Assembly: GCA_964016985.1 (NCBI GenBank)
Contig: OZ024829.1
Span: 72,422,110-72,486,109, forward strand
Source: Anodontia alba
Taxonomy: Eukaryota > Mollusca > Bivalvia > Lucinida > Lucinidae
DNA length: 64,000 nucleotides
Direction of reading: 5' to 3'
Part shown: positions 33,066 to 46,137 of the stretch, one piece after another
Position numbering within the stretch: the stretch's first letter is position 1
How the letters are laid out: every line of letters begins with the position of its first letter
The notes under the pieces: model-generated
The model's input: the letters and a program-made list of their open reading frames with translations, nothing else
The model's database searches: none
Told to the model about the DNA's origin: nothing
Program-made: the position numbers and the translations under genes

Positions 33066-36000
33066 TTAGCTCACCTGAGCACGAAGTGCTCATGGTGAGC
33101 AATTGTGGTCAGTCAATGTCCGTCGTGCGGCGTCAAGGCTTTAAAAGCCTACTCCTCCTACACCCCTGGGCCAATTGACTCGATACTTGGTTGGAAGCAT
33201 CAGGGTGACCTGTAGATCAAAAATAGCTAACATCGTGCCGATCGGAAATCCAAGATGGCCGCCATCTTGAAAATCTATTTTTCGCTTCTTCTCCTGAACC
33301 GAAAGGCCAATTGCCTCCAAACTTGCTAGGAAGCATCGGGGTGACTTGTAGATCAAAAATAGCTAAAATCATGCCGATCGGAAATCCAAGATGGCCGCCA
33401 TCTTGAAAATCTATTTTTCGCTTCTTCTCCTGAACCCAAAGGCCAGTTGACTCCAAACTTGCTAGGAAGCATTGGGGTGACTTGTAGATCAAAAATAGCT
33501 AAAATCGTGCTGATTGGAAATCCAAGATGGCCACCATGGCAGCCATCTTGAAAATCTATTTTTTGCTTCTTTTCCTGAAAGGAAAGGCCAATTGACTCCA
33601 AACTTGCTAGGAAGCATCTGGGTGACTTGTAGATTCAAAAATACCTAAAATCATGCCGATCGGAAATCCAAGATTGCGGCCATGGCAGCCATCTTGAAAA
33701 TCTATTTTTCGCTTCTTCTCCTGAACCCTAAAGCCAATTGACTTCAAACCTGGTAGGAAGCATTATGGTGACTTGTAGATCAAAAATAGCTAAAATCGTG
33801 CCGATCAGAAATCCAAGATGGCTGCCATGGCCGCCATTTTGAAAATCTATTTTTCGCTTCTTCTCCTGGTCCGAAAGGCCAATTGACTCCAAACTTGCTA
33901 GGAAGCATTGGGGTGACTTGTAGATCAAAAATAGCTAAAATCATGCAGATTGGAAATCCAAGATGGCCGTAATGGCAGCTATCTTGAAAATCTATTTTTT
34001 GCTTCTTTTCCTGAAACGAAGCCAATTGACTCCAAACTTGCTAGGAAGCATCGGGATGACTTGTAGATCAAAAATAGCTAAAATCATGCCGGTCGGAAAT
34101 CCAAGATGGCCGCCATGGCAGCCATCTTGAAAATCTATTTTTCGCTTCTTCTCCTGAACCCAAAAGCCAATTGACTTCAAACCTGGTAGGAAGCATTGGG
34201 GTGACTTGTAGATCAAAAATAGCTAAAATCGTGCTTATCGGAAATCCAAGATGGCTGCCATGGCCGCCATCTTGAAAATCTATTTTTCGCCTTTTCTCCT
34301 GGTCCAAAAGGCCAATTGACTCCAAACTTGGTAGGAAGCATTGGGGTGACTTGTAGATCAAAAATAGCTGAAATCATGCCGATTGGAAATCCAAGATGGC
34401 CCCAGTGGCAGCCATCTTGAAAATCTATCCTGGTCCAAAAGGCCAATTGACTCCAAACTTGCTAGGAAGCATCGGGATGACTTGTAGATCAAAAACAGCT
34501 AAAATCATGCCGATAGGAAATCCAAGATGGCTGCCATGGCCGCCATCTTGAAAATCTATTTTTCGCTTCTTCTCCTGGTCCGAAATGGGGCCAATTGACT
34601 CCAAAATTGGTAGGAAGCATTGGGGTGACTTGTAGATCAAAAATAGCTAAGATCGTGCCGATTGGAAATCCAAAATGGCCGCCATGGCAGCCATCTTGAA
34701 AATCTATTTTTTTGCTTCTTTTCCTGAACCGAAAGGCCAATTGACTCCAAACTTGTGAGGAAGCATTGGGGTGACTTGTAGATCAAAAGTAGCTAAAATC
34801 ATGCTGATCGGAAATCCAAGATGGCCGCCATTGCAGCCATCTTGAAAATGTATTTTTCGCTTCTTCTCCTGAACCCAGAAACCAATTGACTTCAAACCTG
34901 GTAGGAAGCATTGGGATGACTTGTAGATCAAAAATAGCTAAAATCGTGCCGATCGGAAATCCAAGATGGCCGCCATCTTGAAAATCTATTTTTCGCTGCT
35001 TCTCCTGAACCGAAAGGCCAGTTGACTCCAAACTTGCTAGGAAGCATTGGGGTGACTTGTAGATCAAAAATAGCTAAAATCATGCCGATTGGAAATCCAA
35101 GATGGCCGCCATGGCAGCCATCTTGAAAATCTATTTTTTGCTTCTTTTCCTGAAAGGAAAGGCCAATTGACTCCAAACTTGGTAGGAAGCATCGGGGTGA
35201 CTTGTAGATCAAAAATACCTAAAATCATGCCGATCGGAAATCCAAGATGGCGGCCATGGCAGCCATCTTGAAAATCTATTTTTCGCTTCTCCTGAACCCA
35301 AAAGCCATTTGACGCCAAACCTAGTAGGAAGCATTGGGGTGACTTGTAGATCAAAAATAGCTAAAATCATGCCGATTCGAAATCCAAGATGGCTGCCATG
35401 GCAGCCATCTTGAAAATCTATTTTTTGCTTCTTTTCCTGAAAGGAAAGGCCAGTTGACTCCAAACTTGCTAGGAAGCATCAGGGTGACTTGTAGATCAAA
35501 AATACCTAAAATCATGCCGATCGGAAATCGAAGATGGCGGCCATGGGAGCTATCTTGAAAATCTATTTTTCGTTTCTCTTCCTGAACCCAAAAGCCAATT
35601 GACTTCAAACCTGGTAGGAAGCATTGGGGTGACTTGTAGATCAAAAATAGCTAAAATCGTGCCGATCGGAAATCCAAGATGGCTGTCATGGCCGCCATCT
35701 TGAAAATCTATTTTTCGCTTCTTCTCCTGGTCCGAAAGGCCAATTGACTCCAAACTTGCTAGGAAGCATTGGGGTGACTTGTAGATCAAAAATAGCTAAA
35801 ATCATGCCGATTGGAAATCCAAGATGGCCGCCATGGCAGCCATGTTGAAAATCTATTTTTAGCTTCTTTTCCTGAAACGAAAGGCCAGTTGACTCCAAAC
35901 TTGCTAGGAAGCATTGGGGTGACTTGTAGATCAAAAATAGCTAAAATCATGCCGATCGGAAATCCAAGATGGCCACCATCTTGAAAATGTATTTTTCGCT

Positions 36001-37694
36001 TCTTCTCCTGAACCCAAAAGCCAATTGACTCCAAACCTGGTAGGAAGCATTGGGGTGAGTTGTAGATCAAACATAGCTAAAATTGTTCCCAGCGGAAATC
36101 CAAGATGGCTGCTATGGCAGCCGTCTTGAAAATCTATTTTTTGCTTCTTCTCCTGAACCGAAAGGCCAATTGACTCCAAACTTGCTAGGAAGCATAGGTG
36201 TGACATGTAGATCAAAAATAGCTAAAATTTTGCCGATCCTAAATCCAAGATGGCTGCCATGGCGGCCATCTTGAAAATCTATTTTTCGCTTCTTGTCCTA
36301 ACCCAAAATGCCAATTGACTCGAAACTTGGTATGAAGCATTGGGGTGACTTGTATATCAAAAGTAGCTAAAATCGTTCCAATCGGAAATCCAAGATGGCC
36401 ACCATGGTCGCCATCTTGAAAATCTATTTTTCGCTTCTTCTCCTGAGCCGAAAGGCCTATTGACTCTAAACTTGGTAGGATGCACAGGGTAATTTGTAGA
36501 TCAAAAGTAGCTAAAACCATGCTGATTGGAAATCCAAGATGGCCACCATGGTGGCCATCTTGAAAATCTTTTTTTTGCTTCTTCTCCTAAACCCAAAAGC
36601 CAATTGACTTGAAACTTGGTAGGAAGCATCGGGGTGACTTATAGATTGAAATTGGCTAAAATAGTTCCCATTGGAAATCCAAGATGGCCGCCATGGCAGC
36701 CATCTTGAAAATCTGTTTTTCACTTCTTCTCCTGAACCAAAAGGCTTATTGACTTTAAACTAGGTAGGAAGGATCAGGGTGACCTGTAGATCAAAAATAG
36801 CGAAAATCATCCCTATCAGAAATGCAAGATGGCCGCCATGACAGCCATCTTGAATATCTATTTTTCGCTTCTTCTCCTGAACTGAAAGGCCATTTGATTC
36901 GAAACTTGGTAGGAAGCATTTGGGTGACTTGTAAATCTAAAATAGCTTAAATTGTTTGGATCGGAAATCCAAAATGGCCATCATGGCGGCCATCTTGAAA
37001 CTCTTTTTTTCGCTTATTTTCCTGAACCAAAGGGCCAGTTGATTTGAAAATTGGTAGGAAGGATTGGGATGACTTGTAGAAATCCAAGATGGCGGCCATC
37101 TTGAAAATCTATTTTTCCCTTCTTCTTCTGAACTGAAAGGCCAGTTGACTCGAAATTTGATAGGAAGCATCGGGGTGACTTGTAGATGAAAAATAGCTCA
37201 AATCATTGCGATAGGGAATCCCAAATTGCGGCTGTGGTGGCCATCTTGAAAATCTTGTTTTGAACTTTTTCTCCTGAACCGACTCAAAGTTCATTGAAAG
37301 TATCGAGGTGACTTGTAGATCAACAGTAGTTAAAATCATTCTGATTGGAAATCCAAGATGGCTGCCATCTTGTTTATGTTTATTATATTTCCCTGCCACT
37401 GTGCTGTTTACATACATGTATAAAATCATGATTCTTCAGAAACCAATTAGGCAATTGCCTCCAAATTTCACATTGATCCTACTGTTCAAATGTGATTGAG
37501 AGTTTGTTCAAATGATCATGCTCCATTGACTGTCATGCCATATATAATATTCTTCTTCAAAATTAAACACTGCTTAAAGGTTGATCTTTTCATTAGCTGC
37601 GATGACAGGACTGGAAAAATGTTGCATAACATCTGCATATCTGCAGTGGCTATGTCACTCAGGTGAGCGACCCATGGCCCGTGGGCCTCTTGTT
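33066..37694 (+). mobile_element. Family A element A9, long 145-bp satellite
   Basis: The largest intact A copy, 4.6 kb. The head TTAGCTCACCTGAGCACGAA is followed by about 28 satellite units of ~136-150 bp (CCAATTGACTCCAAACTTG, GACTTGTAGATCAAAAATAG, AAGATGGCCGCCATGG, GCCATCTTGAAAATC), the 3' module from ~37290 and GGCCCGTGGGCC-TCTTGTT. Flanks GGTTGTTTAT and TTTGTTTTGTTATTG are contiguous in E1 at 551-580, so the site is exact. Unit subtypes recur in threes. No coding function is likely. Confidence 0.85.
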
Positions 37695-37983
37695 TTTGTT
37701 TTGTTATTGTTTGGTCCCATATTGAAGTATAGGAAAAACAAATCAGCCAAAGGCTCATATGAGAGAAGTCACTTCTCTCTTAATTTCTGGGCCAGCTTGG
37801 ATCCTTAGGTTACAGTTCACCAAATATCAGCAGAGCTATGCCCCAATGAAAATTTTTAAAACTTTTTTTTGTAATTCCGCTTAGTTTATATCCGGTGCAC
37901 TGAATTATACAGGAGCCAGTTTCTGTGCTACATCTTATCACTTGCCATGGGCGTATAATGCCTCGCTTGGTGGTGCTCTTGTT
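37695..37983 (+). mobile_element. Family E element E4, right part
   Basis: This continues the E sequence interrupted by A9 (TTGTTTGGTCCCATATTG, GCTCATATGAG) to an E end with GTATAATGCCTCGCTTGGTG and GCTCTTGTT. The CCGC/GCGG stem of E1 is altered to CTCGCTTGGTGG here. Confidence 0.65.
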
Positions 37984-40900
37984 AAGACCTCATATTTTCT
38001 AAATCCTCGGATGGATTTAGTTTATATTTGGTATAAGTATAGATGTTGCTCCAAAATTTTATTAAGCCCTATCCACACCCCTGCTTATGACCTATAGGTC
38101 AAGGTCACAACCTTAGAAATTTTACGTTAAAGTTTTGCGTCAAAGTTTTTAAGATCCTTTAATTTCTAAATCCTTGCATGGATTTACTGTATATTTGGTA
38201 TGATAATAGATATTCAGTGTTCAATCAAGCCCCTGGGGTCCAAACTTATAGTTGGGCAAGGCCTGCTATCCTTGTAGCAGGTAAGGGTAGGGAGGTGATG
38301 TTTTTATTTCTTCTGTTTCTTCACTTTCATTCCTGTTCCTCTTTCTTCCCTGTCCCTCTCTTTCATCTCTTCTGCTATCTCTTCTGTCTCTTTTCTCCCT
38401 TTCTCTGGGAGACGACACAAAATGACCCACAAGGGTTGACGTGTCGTTAAACCCCAACTCAATCAAATCCAAACTGGCCGAGCCCCGGGGGTCATTAGCT
38501 CCCATAGACTTATAATGGAAAAACTTAAAAAATCTTCTTCTCTGAAACCATTAGGCCCACAGCTTACATATTTAGTATGTAGCAATGTTTGGTGGTCCCT
38601 TACATAAACCCTGCCAATTAAGCCCCTAGTGCAGAAACTGGCCACGCCCCATGTGTCATTAGCTTCCATAGACTTATAATGGGAAAAACTTAAAAAAAAT
38701 CTTCTTCTCTGAAACCATGAGGCCCGGAGCTTGTATATTTAGTGGGTAGCAATGTTTAGTGGTCCCCTACATAAATCCTGCCAATCAAGCCCCTGGGGTC
38801 CAGACTGGCCATGCCCTGGGGGTCATTGGCTCCCATAGACTTATAATGGGAACAAAAAAAAATCTTTTCTGTAACAATGAGGCCCACAGCTTATATATTT
38901 AGTATGTGGCAATGTTTAGTGGTCCCCTACATAAATCCTGCCAATCAAGCCCCTGGGGTTCAAACCGGCCTCACCCCGAGGGAGTCATTAGCTCCCATAG
39001 ACTTATAATGGTAAAAACTTAAAAAAATCTTCTACTCTGAAACCATGATGCCCACAGCTTACATATTTAGTATGTAGGAATGTTTAGTGGTCCCCTAGAT
39101 AAATCCTGCCAATCAAGCCCCTGGGGCCAAACTGGCCACACCCCAGGGGTCATTGGCTCCCATAGACTAAAAATGGGAAAAACTTAAAAAATCTTCTTAT
39201 CTGAAACCATAAGGCCCAGAGCTTATATATTAAGTATGTAGCAATGTTTAGTGTTCCCTACATAAATCCTGCCAATCAAGCCCCTCGTGTCCGAACTGGC
39301 CACGCTGCGGGGGTCATTAGGTCCCATAGACTTATAATGGAAAAAACTTAAAAAAAAATCTTCTGAAACCATGAGGCCCACAGCTTACATATGTAGTATG
39401 TAGCAGCGTTTATTGGTCCCCTACATAAATCCTGCCAATCAAAACCCTGAGGCCCGAACTGGCCACGCCCCATGGGTCATTAGCTCCCATAGACTTACTA
39501 TGGGAAAAACTTAAAAAAAACTTCCTCTCTGAAACGATGAGGCCCAGAGCTTATATATTTAGTACGTAGCAATGTGTAGTTGTCCCCGACATAAATCCTG
39601 CCAATCAAGCCCCTTGGGTCCAGATTGGCCATGCCCCAGGGATCATATAATTATATAGAGCTATATAGCTAAAGAACCTTCAAAAATGTTCTTCTGAAAC
39701 CATGAGGCCAAGAGCTAATAGATTAAGTATGAAGTGATGTTAAGTGGTCTCCTACATTAATCCTGCCAACCATGCCCCTGGGGTCCAAATTGGCCACATC
39801 CTGGGGGTCATTAGCTCCCATAGACTTATAATGGAAAAAAACTTAAAAAATCTTCTTCTCTGAAACCATCAGGCACAGAGCTTATATATTTAGTATGTAG
39901 CAATGTTTAGTTGTCCCTTACATAAATCCTGACAATCAAGCCCCTGGGGCCCAAACTGGCCATGCGCCGGGGGGCCATTAGCTCCCATAGACTTATAATG
40001 AGAAAAGCTTAAAAAATATTGTCTCTGAAACCATGACGCCCACAGCTTATTTTTTTTGTATGTAGCAATGTTTAGTGGCCCCTACATAAATCTTGCCAAT
40101 CAAGCCCCTGGGGTCCAAACTGGCCACACCCTGGGGGTCATTAGCTCCCATAGACTTATAACGGAAAAAACTTAAAAAATCTTCTGCTCTGAAACCATGA
40201 GGCCCACAGCTTATATATTCAGTATGTAGCAATTTTTAGTGGTTGATCTCCAACATAAATCCTGCCAGTCAAGCCCCTGGGGTCCAAACTGGCCATGCCT
40301 TGGTGGTCATTAGCTCCCATAGACTTATAATGGGAAAAACTTAAAAAATCTTCTTCTCTGAAACCATGAGGCCCACAGATAATATATTTAGTATGTAGCA
40401 ATGTTTAGTGGTCCCCTACATAAATCCTGCCAATCAAGCCGCTGGTGCCCAAACTGGCCACGCCCCGGGGATCATTAGCTCCAATAGACTTATAATGGGA
40501 AAAACTTAAAAAATCTTCTTCTCTGAAACCATGAGACCCAGAGCTTATATATGTAGTATGTAGCAATGTTTAGTGGTCACCTAGATAAATCCTGTTAATC
40601 AAGCCCTTGGGTCCAAACTGGCCATGCCCCGGGGGTCATTAGCTCCCATAGATTTATAATGGGAAAAAAAAAAAACATGAAATAATCTTCTTCTCTGAAA
40701 CTATGAGGCCCACAGCTTACATATTTAGTATGTAGCAATGTTTAGCGGTCCCCTACATAAATCCTGCCAATCAATCCCCTGGGGCCCAAACTGGCCACGC
40801 CCCAGGGGTCATTAGCTCCCATAGACTTATAATGAGAAAAACTTAAAAAATTCTTCTTCTCTGATACAATGAGGCCCAGAGCTTATATATTTAGTATGTA

Positions 40901-40993
40901 GCAATATGTAGTGGTCCCTTACATAAATCCTGCCAATTCAGCCCCAGGGGGCAGTTAACTCAGGTGTGCGTTGTGGCCCATGGGCCTCTTGTT
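37984..40993 (+). mobile_element. Family A element A10, 165-bp satellite, head missing
   Basis: Two diverged ~168-bp units (GGATGGATTTAGTTTATATT) start the array. About 15 units follow with TCAAGCCCCTGGGGTCC, TCATTAGCTCCCATAGACTT, AACCATGAGGCCCACAGC and AGTATGTAGCAATGTTTAG. The 3' end CTCAGGTGTGCG, GGCCCATGGGCC and TCTTGTT is at 40959-40993. SINE 38247-38467 interrupts one unit. Confidence 0.8.
38247..38467 (+). mobile_element. SINE (type 3), 5'-truncated
   Basis: It lacks the first ~65 bases and starts at TATAGTTGGGCAAGGCCTG. The C/T-rich body and GTCGTTAAACCCCAACTC tail are intact. An 8-bp duplication TCCAAACT (38239-38246, 38468-38475) lies in the A10 satellite. Confidence 0.88.
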
Positions 40994-41710
<717 letters not shown>

Positions 41711-41771
41711 TAGGTAGAGCTTATCCCACAGGGAGACTGTTCAGCATTTGTCCATATGCCCATAGGTGAAT

Positions 41772-42080
41772 TGTTTGTTTGTGTTGAGGTTTTACGGCCC
41801 AGTCAACCCAATGGGGTCATGTCGAGCGCGGTCAGTTTACCTAACCACACCTTTACTGGGCAGGCTTAGTCCTCTAAGCGGTTAATCAGTATTGTGCACA
41901 TTCTTTCACCAGAAACTGACAACTGCCCTTCTTGAATCAGCGGAAGGGAGAGAATGACCGTAGAAAATATTTCATGATCAATCTCCACGAAAGAATGTTG
42001 CCGACCTCGGCAGGGGTTGAACCCGCGACCTCCTGGTTTCCAGTCGGACGGCGCATCCAACTGAGCCACCGAGGCCGGCT
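41772..42080 (-). mobile_element. tRNA-derived SINE (type 2), antisense
   Basis: This is the reverse complement of the 10421 copy: tail GTTTGTGTTGAGGTTTTACG at the left, B box complement GGGGTTGAACC near 42013, and head GAGCCACCGAGGCCGGC at the right. Full length; the target duplication is not clear. Confidence 0.85.
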
Positions 42081-42379
42081 AATGAAAGTTATCAGTATGA
42101 ATCCTGAATTCAGTAATGAGAAGATTTTTGTCCAATAGAAAGTATAGGGCAAAGGTAAGTAAAGTTCAGTACTGGAAAAATGGACTTTCAGTATTGAGGA
42201 TTTCTGGGGATTTCACTCATGTATGGCTGTCTGTAAACAATTTCTCAGTATAGCATCTCCTCTGAGACCGCTGGTAGGATTTTTTCAAAACTTGTCTGGG
42301 ATGTTCCTCTAGTGATCTTGTTAAGCAAGGCCAAATTTGGTTCAGGTCTGTTGATATGGCCTCCGTCAGCCATCGTATT
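42081..42379. other. ATP5F1A: Low-copy intron DNA
   Basis: Mostly unique. 42240-42370 resembles family A core (CATCTCCTCTGAGACCGCTG, TGTTCCTCTAGTGATC) in diverged form. No gene is seen. Confidence 0.5.
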
Positions 42380-42837
42380 TTAGCTCGCATGAGCCGAAGG
42401 CTCGGGAATCAATCTATTGTGATCACTCCCCGTCCGTCTTCTGTCCGTCTGTCCATTCACACCTTTGAACAACTTCTCCTTTGAAACCCCTGGGCCAAAT
42501 TTCTTCAAACTTCATGTGGAGCTTTGTGTTAAAGTGGGATTGAAAATATGTACAACTGGTCATGGTCTGTAAATCAAGATGGCCGCCATGCCCATATATA
42601 GCTCCCACAGGCTTACAATGGGGAAAACTTAAAAAAATCTTCTTCTCAGAAACCATGAGGCCCACGGCTTATATATTTAGTAGCAATGTTTAGGGGACCC
42701 CTACATAAATCTTGCCAATCAAGCCCCTGGGGTCCAATCTGGCCACACACCAGGGGGTCATGCTATGTAGCTAAAGAACCTTCAAAAATCTTCTGAGACC
42801 ATGAGGCCCAGAGCTAACAGATTAAGTATGAAGTAAT

Positions 42838-43303
42838 CAGGCCTCCTATAAAACCTATAATAACCTATAATTTTGTGTTAAACCTATAAAACCTTTATTT
42901 TGTTCATAAAACCTATAAAAAGCCTGTATTTTCATGAAAAAACCTATATTTTTCACTTTTTGAACCTTCTTGCGACTCAACCCTAACTTTTCTTCAAAAT
43001 GCACTTCATTTTTTTACTTTTTAGTCCCATAAAAAGTGATGAAAACTGTCAAGAAATTGTAATTTTTTTCCTCGCTCGCTTCGCTCGCTCGGACTTTGTA
43101 AAATTCAGATCAACTTTATCTGAGTAATTGTGGCACAAAAATTCATCAAATATTTTTTCTTCAGTTTTAAATCTTTATGTGAGTTTGGAAGACTCTTTTT
43201 TTAACCTGTATTTTTATTGGAAAACCTGTAAATAACCTATATTTTGAGTAAGAAGAACCTATATAAAAACCTATATTTTCAAAGTGGGCCACTAGGAGGC
43301 CTG
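42838..43303. mobile_element. 466-bp MITE with 11-bp TIRs
   Basis: Termini CAGGCCTCCTA (42838-42848) and TAGGAGGCCTG (43293-43303) are perfect inverts. Repeated AACCTATAAAA / AACCTATATTTT motifs lie near both ends and a CTCGCTCGCTTCGCTCGCTC palindrome at ~43071. Flanks AGTAAT and AGTATT may be an eroded target duplication. The surrounding A10-type satellite unit is contiguous without it. The superfamily is not certain; the CAGG start and length are hAT-like. Confidence 0.75.
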
Positions 43304-43446
43304 AGTATTGTTAAGTGGTCTCCTACATAAATCCTGCCAACCATGCCCCTTGGTCCAAATTGGCCATGCACTTGGGATCATGAGCTCCCATAGATTTATA
43401 TTGGGAAAAACTTAAAAAAAAACTTCTCTGAAACCATGAGGCCCAC

Positions 43447-43509
43447 AGCTTCTTAAACAGGGACAATATGGTATATCTTTTTGTTGGTTTGCTTATGCCA
43501 ACGGGAGGG
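43447..43509 (+). pseudogene. ATP5F1A: Stray 63-bp copy of ATP5F1A exon/intron junction
   Basis: The sequence matches 41634-41696 at 62 of 63 positions (one C-to-G change). It carries the final 24 coding bases (AGCTTCTTAAACAGG…), the GTATATC donor and 39 intron bases. It replaces part of one A11 satellite unit. The left join lies at AGCTT, which both sequences share. It cannot form an exon by itself but keeps an intact 5' splice site. Confidence 0.93.
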
Positions 43510-43935
43510 ATTATGTAGCAATCTTTAGTGGACCCCTACATAAATTCTGCCAATCAAGCCCCTTGGGTCCAGACTGGCCACACCCCAGGGGTCATATGTT
43601 TATATAGAGATGTATAGCTAAAGAACCTTCAAAAACTTCTTCTCTGAAACCATGAGGCCCAGAGCTAACAGATATAGTATGCAGCAGTGTTATGTGGACT
43701 CCTACATAAATCCTGCCAACCATGGCCCTGGGATTCAAATTGGCAACGCCCCGAGTATCATTAGCTCCCATAGACTTATAATGGGAAAATCTTAAAAAAG
43801 CTGCTTCTCTGAAACCATGAGGCCCACAGCTTATATATTTAGTATGTAGCAATGTTTAGTGGACTCATACATAAATCCTGCCAATGAAGCCCATGGAGTC
43901 TAAATTGGCCACGCCCAAGGGGTCATTTACTCCTT

Positions 43936-45985
43936 TGAGATAATTTCATAATATTTGGTAGGGATGAAGACGAGGACCAGTAGGCATGTCCTGTGCAAGA
44001 GAGACAACTCTCACTTTTATTTGTTATGTAGTTATCTCCCCTGAAGCAGAAATATAGTAGCCTCATCCTTGTGCGCTCCATAACTTTGATACCCATAGAC
44101 ATACTTTTATAATATTTGGTAGGAATGTAGAGGAGGACCAGTAGACGTGTCACTTGCAAGAGAGAAAACTCTCACTGTCTTCATTATATAGTTATCTCCC
44201 CTGAAGCCGAAATCTTCTGCAGGCCATAACTCCCATACTGTTTGAGATAATTTGATCATATTTGGTAGGGATGAAGAGGAGGACAAGTAGGCGTGTCTCA
44301 TGTGAGAGAGACATCTCTCACTTTATTCGTTATCTCCCCTGAAGCAGAAATCGTACTCATCCTTTTGCGCTCCATAACTTTGATACCCTTAGACATATTT
44401 TGGTAATGTATGGTAGGAATGAAGAGGAGGACCAGTAGGTGTGTCGGGTGCAAGAGGGACAACTTTCACTGTCTTCCTTATATAGTTACCTCCCCTGAAG
44501 CCAAAACCTTGTGCAGGCCATATCTCCGATACTGTTTGAGATAATTTGATAATATTTGTTAGGGATGAAGAGGAGGACCAGTAGGTGTGTTGCGTGTAAG
44601 AGAGACAACTCTCACTTTATTCGTTGTGTAGTTATCTCCCCTGAAGTGGAAATCTTGTGCAGGCCATAACTTTGATATCCTAAGACATATATTGGTAATG
44701 TTTGGTAGAAATGAAGAGGAGGACCATTAGATATGTTGCGTGCAAGAGTGACAACTCTGACTGTATTCGCTATATACTTATCTCCCCTGAATCAGAAATC
44801 TTATGCAGGCCATAACTCCCTTACTGTTTGAGATTATTTGATAATATTTGGAAGGGATGAAGAGGAGGACCAGTAGACATGTCACGTGCAAGAGAGACAA
44901 CTCTCACTTTCTTCGTTATGTAGTTGTCTCCTCTGATGCAGAAATCTTGTGCATAACTCCCATTCTGTTTGAGATAATATGATAATATTTGGTAGAGATA
45001 AAGAGGAGGACCAATTGGCATGTCATATGCAAGAGAGACAACTGTCACTTTCGTCTTCATTATATAGTTATCTATCTCCCCTGAAGCCAAAATCGTGTGC
45101 ACTCCATAACTTTGATACCCTAAGACATATTTTGATAATGTTTTGTAGAAATGAAGAGGAGGACCAGTAGGCATGTCACATGCAAGAGAGACAACTCTCA
45201 CTTTATTATGTAGTTACCTCCCCTGAAGCCAAAATCTTTTGCGCTCCATAACTTTGATACTCTTAGACATTTTGATAATGTTTGGTAGAAATGAAGAGGA
45301 GGCATGTACCATGCAAGAGAGACAACTTTCACTTTCTTCCTGATGTAGTTATCTCCCCTAAGCCGAAATCTCATGCAGGCCATAACTCCCATACTGTTCG
45401 AGATATGATAATATTTGGTAGAAATGAAGAGGAGGACCAGTAGGTGTGTCGCATGCAAGAGACAACTCTCACTTTCTTCTTTATTATGTAGTTATCTCCC
45501 CTGAAGCCAAAATCTTGCATTCCATTACTTTGATACCCTTAGACATATTTTGATAAGATTTGATAGAGGCATTGGTATCGAACAGTAGATGTGTCACATG
45601 CAAGAGAGACACCTCTGCTGTCAGTTGTCAGTTTCTGGTGAAAGAATGTGCACAATACTGGTTAACCGCTTAGAGGACTAAGCCTGCCCAGTAAACGTGT
45701 GGTTAGGTAAACTGACCGCGCTCAACATGACCCCAACACAAACAAACAACCTCTGCTGTGGTTATTTTCTAGTTACCTCCCCTGAATGATTTCTAAGCTA
45801 AATCCTTGAGTATGTGGTTTGAAATATTATGATAATATTTGGTAGAGGCATAGATAAGGATCAGTAGGCATGTCATGTTCAAAAGTACTCTCACTTTCTC
45901 CATTATTATCTCCCCTGATGCCAAAATCTTGTGCAGGCCATAACTCCCACACTGTTTGATAACTTGATAATTTTTGGTAGGGACA
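43936..45985 (+). repeat. ~150-bp satellite (GAGGAGGACCAGTAGG)
   Basis: About 13-14 units of 146-161 bp, each with TTTGGTAGGGATGAAGAGG, ACCAGTAGGCATGTC, AGAGAGACAACTCTCACTTT, AGTTATCTCCCCTGAAGC and CATAACTCCCATACTGTTTG alternating with CATAACTTTGATACCC. The two alternating subtypes suggest a ~300-bp dimer. It follows A11 core directly and may be its second core. No terminal structure is found. Confidence 0.8.
45622..45748 (+). mobile_element. SINE (type 2), 5'-truncated
   Basis: Only the last ~127 bases are present, from CAGTTGTCAGTTTCTGG to the AACACAAACAAAC tail, and the ATTGGGTTGACTGGGCC part is deleted. A perfect 11-bp duplication ACCTCTGCTGT (45611-45621, 45749-45759) flanks it. Confidence 0.9.
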
Positions 45986-46104
45986 TATATCAGGTCACAA
46001 ATTCAAAGTATTTGCATATATACACTCACAAATTCAAAGTATTTGCAAATATTGTGTATCCAGTACAAATTATCACATCAGAAGTAATTATTAGATTATT
46101 TTGA

Positions 46105-46137
<33 letters not shown>

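Larger units (their letters stand above)
42380..43935 (+). mobile_element. Family A element A11, 165-bp core
   Basis: The head TTAGCTCGCATGAGCCGAAG GCTC leads into CCGTCCGTCTTCTGTCCGTC, one unit of the AAGATGGCCGCCATGCCC type, then units of the A10 satellite. It is interrupted by the TIR MITE (42838-43303) and by the exon fragment (43447-43509). It passes into another satellite at ~43936, with no A 3' end. Confidence 0.75.

Noticed and set aside
33141..36520. Series of 60-100-residue open frames on the minus strand
   Set aside because: They are the same satellite unit read in one frame; starts and stops recur with the period and differences do not favour synonymous sites.
33240..37260. CRISPR array
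   Set aside because: Regular ~145-bp spacing, but the whole unit is repeated without unique spacers, in a eukaryotic intron.
33240..37260. AAGATGGCCGCCATGG as Kozak start sites
   Set aside because: The phrase resembles a strong Kozak context but the frames after it are short and repeat-derived; a binding-site or purely structural reading fits better.
43447..43509. Extra or alternative ATP5F1A exon
   Set aside because: It contains only 24 coding bases with no acceptor upstream, and it replaces part of a satellite unit.
46106..46136. Poly(A) tail of a processed pseudogene
   Set aside because: No upstream coding or UTR-like body and no target duplication. It may be a simple A expansion.
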